Assembly (NCBI GenBank): GCA_039822785.1
Contig: JBCBMO010000002.1
Location: 124,001-188,000 of the forward strand
Direction of reading: 5' to 3'
Length of the DNA: 64,000 nt
Source of the DNA: Thermohalobaculum sp039822785
Lineage (GTDB): Bacteria; Pseudomonadota; Alphaproteobacteria; Rhodobacterales; Rhodobacteraceae
In this document: positions 60,920 to 64,000 of the stretch, piece after piece
Numbering within the stretch: the stretch's first letter is position 1
Layout: each line of letters starts with the position of its first letter
Translations under genes and position numbers: made by a program
Notes under the pieces: generated by a model
Database searches by the model: none
What the model saw: the letters and a program-made list of their open reading frames with translations, nothing else
Told to the model about the DNA's origin: nothing

Positions 60920-61957
60920 TCAGTTGCCCCAAGGCTTCGGCGATGGCTGGTTGGAGGCGCCAGGCCCAGAGGAATGGTCGACCGCATTGCCGCCGCCGCC
61001 GTGCGTTGGCTTGCCGGCCAGCCCGGTCAGCTCCGCGATGCCGGCCACGGCCCCTGCGATGCCGCCTGCCTCCATCGGCACGATCACGGTCTTCGCGTTC
61101 TCGGCCCCGGCGATCTGGCCGAGGGCCTCGGTGTACTTCTGCGCGACGAAATAGTTGATCGCCTGGATGTTCCCCTCGGCGATGGCGCGGCTGACCATCT
61201 CGGTCGCCTTGGCCTCCGCCTCGGCGGCACGCTCGCGCGCCTCCGCGTCCAGGAAGGCGGCCTGCCGGCGGCCCTCGGCCTCCCGGATCTGGCTTTCGCG
61301 CTCGCCCTCGGCCTTGAGGATCGCGGCCTGCTTCTCACCCTCAGCCGACAGGATCTCGGCGCGCTTCTCACGCTCGGCCTTCATCTGGGTAGCCATCGCC
61401 TTCACGATATCGTCCGGCGGGCTCAGGTCCTTGATCTCCACGCGGGTGACCTTGACGCCCCAGGGCGTCGCCGCCTCGTCGATGATCCGCAACAGCTTGG
61501 TGTTGATCATGTCGCGGTTCGACAGAACCTCGTCCAGGTCCATCGCGCCGATCACCGAACGGATGTTGGTCATCGAGAGATTGATCAGCGCCAGCTCCAG
61601 GTTGCGCACCTCATAGGCGGCCCTGGGCGCATCGACGACCTGGTAGAACGCGACGGCATCGGCCCGGACCTGGGCGTTGTCGCGGGTGATGACGACCTGC
61701 CCGTCGATGTCGAGCACCGTCTCCATCATGTTGAGCTTGTGCCCGATCTGATCGACCAGCGGCACCATGAAGCGCAGCCCGGGCTCCATCGTGCGTACGA
61801 AGCGGCCGAAGCGCTCGACCGTCCACTCCTCGCTCTGCGGCACGGTGCGGATCATGCTGCGGATGAAGACGATCGCAAAGACGACGAAGACGACCGCCGC
61901 GATGGTGCCGACGCTAAATCCCTCAAGAAGTTCCACGATGCCCTCCCCCAAGCTCAT
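60920..61957 (-). CDS. SPFH/band-7 (stomatin-like, QmcA type) membrane protein
   Basis: 345 residues. N-terminal anchor helix (about 15-32), the SPFH domain (about 40-200: VERFGRFVRTMEPGLRFMVPLVDQI...VITRDNAQVRADAVAFYQVVDAPRAAYEVRNLELALINLSMTNIRSVIG), then a helical coiled segment rich in Ala/Glu/Arg (about 205-280) and a Gly-rich C-terminus. Scaffold of membrane microdomains, partner of the downstream NfeD protein. The ATG at 61957 (MSLGEGIVE) is chosen because the upstream reading has no anchor. Confidence 0.93.
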   Translation of the reverse strand: MSLGEGIVELLEGFSVGTIAAVVFVVFAIVFIRSMIRTVPQSEEWTVERFGRFVRTMEPGLRFMVPLVDQIGHKLNMMETVLDIDGQVVITRDNAQVRADAVAFYQVVDAPRAAYEVRNLELALINLSMTNIRSVIGAMDLDEVLSNRDMINTKLLRIIDEAATPWGVKVTRVEIKDLSPPDDIVKAMATQMKAEREKRAEILSAEGEKQAAILKAEGERESQIREAEGRRQAAFLDAEARERAAEAEAKATEMVSRAIAEGNIQAINYFVAQKYTEALGQIAGAENAKTVIVPMEAGGIAGAVAGIAELTGLAGKPTHGGGGNAVDHSSGPGASNQPSPKPWGN

Positions 61958-62064
61958 GCTCCAGGCGCCCACGAATCGCCTACCGATGCCCCATGTCGGC
62001 CCGTCGGAAGGTGCAAGCACTTCCAGCGGTTGGCAACGGCGGGCGCCGACGGGTAGATGATAGC

Positions 62065-64000
62065 ATGATCCTCTCCGCCTCAGCGCGCTGCCGCGCCGAT
62101 ATGCTCACGCTCCCGTGGGGCCCGGCGGCGTTCCCTGCGCGCGTGCGCCCGCGCGCAGGCCTGCTCGTGGTCCTCATCGCCGCCCTTCTCGCCACACTTC
62201 TTGCTGCCGGGCCGGTCGTCGCGCAGACCCCCACCGCAGAGGGTGTGCCTCGGGTCTCGACCGGCGACGAGAGCGAGACCGGGGCGGAGGCACCCCGCAG
62301 CGTTCCGCGCGGGATCGCCACCGGCGACGGCCGCGTGACGACGCCCGCCTCCCCCGCCGCGCCGGCCGAGGAGGCAAGCGCCGAAGACGCCGCCACAGAA
62401 CCCTCGGCCGCAGCCGCGGTCGAACTGCTTGAGCTGCTGCGCGACCGGGAGGTACGCGACGCCCTCTTGCGCGCGCTCACGACGCCGCCCGACACCACCA
62501 CGGCGACCCCGGTGGCGGAGGCCGCTGAAGCCGCCGATGCCCGGCCGGAGGGCGACAGCTTCGGCGAGGCCGCCCCCGACGCCGATGCCGCCCCGCCGGA
62601 CGCCGCCGAGGCGCTCGATCCATCGGTCCGGCGCACCCTGGGCAGGCGCATCGCCGAGACGACGACCGGCACGGCCGAGGACGTCGCCGACGCGGTCACC
62701 GGTTTCTGGAACGGCCTGGTCGCGACCCAGCGCCGCCTAGGTGGCCTTGCGCGGGCCGATGTCGACGAGATCCGCGGGATCGCGGAGACCATCGCGATCA
62801 CGCTCGCCACGACACTCACGACCTTCCTGCTTCTGCGCGCGCTCGCCCGGCCCTTCTGGCGCCGCTTGGCAGCGCGCGCAGGCGCCGGCACGATGCCGAC
62901 CAAGACCCTCGCCTTCTGTGGCTCGGTCTTGATCGACGAAATGACGATCATCCTCGCCTGGGCCTCCGGCTACGCCATCGCGCTCTATGCGCGCGGTTCG
63001 ACCGGCGAGATCGACATCCATATCGCGCTCTTCCTCAATGCCTTCCTCGGGGTGGAGACCGTGAAGCTCGTGCTGCGATCGCTCCTCTCCCCGCGCGAGC
63101 GCAACCTGCGCCCGCTGCCGCTGAGCGATGACCAGGCCAACTATTGGGCCTGGTGGGGCGCGGTGCTGATCGCCACGCTCGGCTACGGTCAGTTGATGGT
63201 CGTGCCGGTCGTGAACGATGTGGCCAGCATTTTCACCGGCCGCGCTGCAGCCGTCGTGATCTACAGCCTGGTGTTGATCGCCACGATGGTCCTCGTGATC
63301 CGCCATCGCCGCGAGCCTGCGACCTTCTTCGATCGCGCCGCAGCGGCACAGGATGGCGACCTGACCCTCCAGCTCCTGGCCTCGGTCTCGCGCTATCTCT
63401 GGATCGGGATCGTCGTCTATCTCTTCAGCATCTTCGTCTTCGCGGTGACCGAGGCGGGGCGGGTCGGCCCCATCGTCGAGGCGACGCTCTATATCCTGGG
63501 CATTATCCTGATCGGCGCCGTGACGGCCACCGGTCTCAGCCGCGCCAGCGCCCGCGGTGTCCGCGTGCCCGACACCGTAAAGCGCAGCCTGCCGATGCTG
63601 GAGCGTCGTCTGAACACCTTCGTGCCGGCCTTTCTCAAGCTCATGCGCCTCATCATCCTGCTGGCGGTCGTCGGTGCGGCGACGGAGGTGCTCGACCTCT
63701 TCGACCTGCAGGCCTGGCTGGACAGCGCGGTCGGCGGGGATGCGGCAGGGCGGATCATCAGCGTCCTGGTGATGATCCTTGCGGCCTTCGGGATCTGGCT
63801 CGCGCTCACCTCCTGGATCGACTATCGCCTGCTGCCGAAGGGCATGCGGATGCCGACGGCGCGCGAACAGACGCTGCTGACGCTGCTGCGGAACGCCGGC
63901 ACCATCGCGATCATCGTCGTGACGCTCATGTTCTCGCTCTCGGAGATCGGCATCGACATCGCACCGCTCATCGCCTCGGCCGGTGTACTCGGTCTCGCCA
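62065..64000 (+). CDS. Large MscS-family mechanosensitive channel, 3' truncated by the window
   Basis: Open reading frame running to the window end (about 645 codons seen). Signal peptide (to ...AAGPVVAQ), a Glu/Ala-rich periplasmic stretch, many transmembrane helices, then the beginning of the MscS pore helix (IDIAPLIASAGVLGLA) at the very edge; the beta domain lies outside. Start either the ATG at 62065 or the one at 62101, 36 bp downstream in frame. It is the same class as the gene at 21508 but not close in sequence. Divergent from the SPFH gene with about 107 bp between. Confidence 0.85.
   Translation, partial: MILSASARCRADMLTLPWGPAAFPARVRPRAGLLVVLIAALLATLLAAGPVVAQTPTAEGVPRVSTGDESETGAEAPRSVPRGIATGDGRVTTPASPAAPAEEASAEDAATEPSAAAAVELLELLRDREVRDALLRALTTPPDTTTATPVAEAAEAADARPEGDSFGEAAPDADAAPPDAAEALDPSVRRTLGRRIAETTTGTAEDVADAVTGFWNGLVATQRRLGGLARADVDEIRGIAETIAITLATTLTTFLLLRALARPFWRRLAARAGAGTMPTKTLAFCGSVLIDEMTIILAWASGYAIALYARGSTGEIDIHIALFLNAFLGVETVKLVLRSLLSPRERNLRPLPLSDDQANYWAWWGAVLIATLGYGQLMVVPVVNDVASIFTGRAAAVVIYSLVLIATMVLVIRHRREPATFFDRAAAAQDGDLTLQLLASVSRYLWIGIVVYLFSIFVFAVTEAGRVGPIVEATLYILGIILIGAVTATGLSRASARGVRVPDTVKRSLPMLERRLNTFVPAFLKLMRLIILLAVVGAATEVLDLFDLQAWLDSAVGGDAAGRIISVLVMILAAFGIWLALTSWIDYRLLPKGMRMPTAREQTLLTLLRNAGTIAIIVVTLMFSLSEIGIDIAPLIASAGVLGLA

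Overview
The window is a visibly GC-rich, gene-dense chromosomal stretch with alphaproteobacterial gene content. GapR (DUF2312), a DUF1244 protein, DUF2125, the NasS/NasT nitrate switch, YHS-domain proteins and the efp-suhB-MotA/MotB-like neighbourhood together suggest a Rhodobacterales member (Rhodobacteraceae-like). I see no rRNA operon, no CRISPR array and no transposase or integrase. Most of it reads as ordinary chromosome with a few accessory patches.

Region 1 (1-9.8 kb, minus strand) is an assimilatory nitrate regulon. Reading in transcription order: nasT (ANTAR antiterminator), nasS (nitrate sensor), a leader RNA with a hexaloop hairpin and an intrinsic terminator, nrtA, an attenuator hairpin, nrtB, a fused double ATPase (NrtC/NrtD-like), a globin-fold protein lacking the usual heme ligand, nirB, nirD and the first 29 codons of nasA. 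The nirB/nirD and nirD/nasA junctions are ATGA overlaps. Nitrate is imported by Nrt, reduced by NasA to nitrite and by NirBD to ammonium; NasS/NasT would control read-through of the leader terminator.

Region 2 (10-27.3 kb) is housekeeping and envelope: DHH phosphoesterase, oligoendopeptidase F, a small exported protein, an OmpA-like lipoprotein, an NtrC-type regulator with a degenerate sigma-54 contact loop, gapR, DUF1244, a 48-codon membrane micro-ORF coupled by ATGA overlaps at both ends, a coiled-coil exported protein, an N-formylglutamate amidohydrolase-like protein, pyruvate kinase, DoxX, a large MscS-type channel, bL25, a patatin-like lipoprotein and a LysM-rhodanese protein.

Region 3 (27.6-41.1 kb) starts with tRNA-Gly(GCC) and carries an alpha/beta hydrolase, a GH3 glycosidase coupled to an SbmA/BacA-type ABC exporter/importer, a DMT permease, DUF488, an SDR, a YHS protein, a phosphonate-oxidation pair (HD-domain oxygenase plus Fe/2OG dioxygenase) with a divergent LysR regulator, tRNA-Met(CAT), an M19 dipeptidase, a predicted beta-barrel and DUF4864.

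Region 4 (41.2-64 kb) holds a MotA/MotB-like two-gene motor, suhB, a nested palindrome, efp, a periplasmic YHS protein overlapping a hybrid histidine kinase, an ABM monooxygenase and an Ala-rich unknown protein behind gloB, a methyltransferase, an AAA+ ATPase, hisC-tyrC, DUF2125, ChaC, a LysM/solute-binding protein, an NfeD/SPFH pair and a second MscS-type channel cut by the window end.

No obvious defence island or novel multi-gene machine is present. The items most worth a second look are the uncharacterised MotA/MotB-like motor with its coiled coil on the MotB side, the heme-ligand-less globin in the nitrate operon, the NasT leader RNA, the YHS/kinase overlap, the mosaic 534-residue protein and the micro-ORF.
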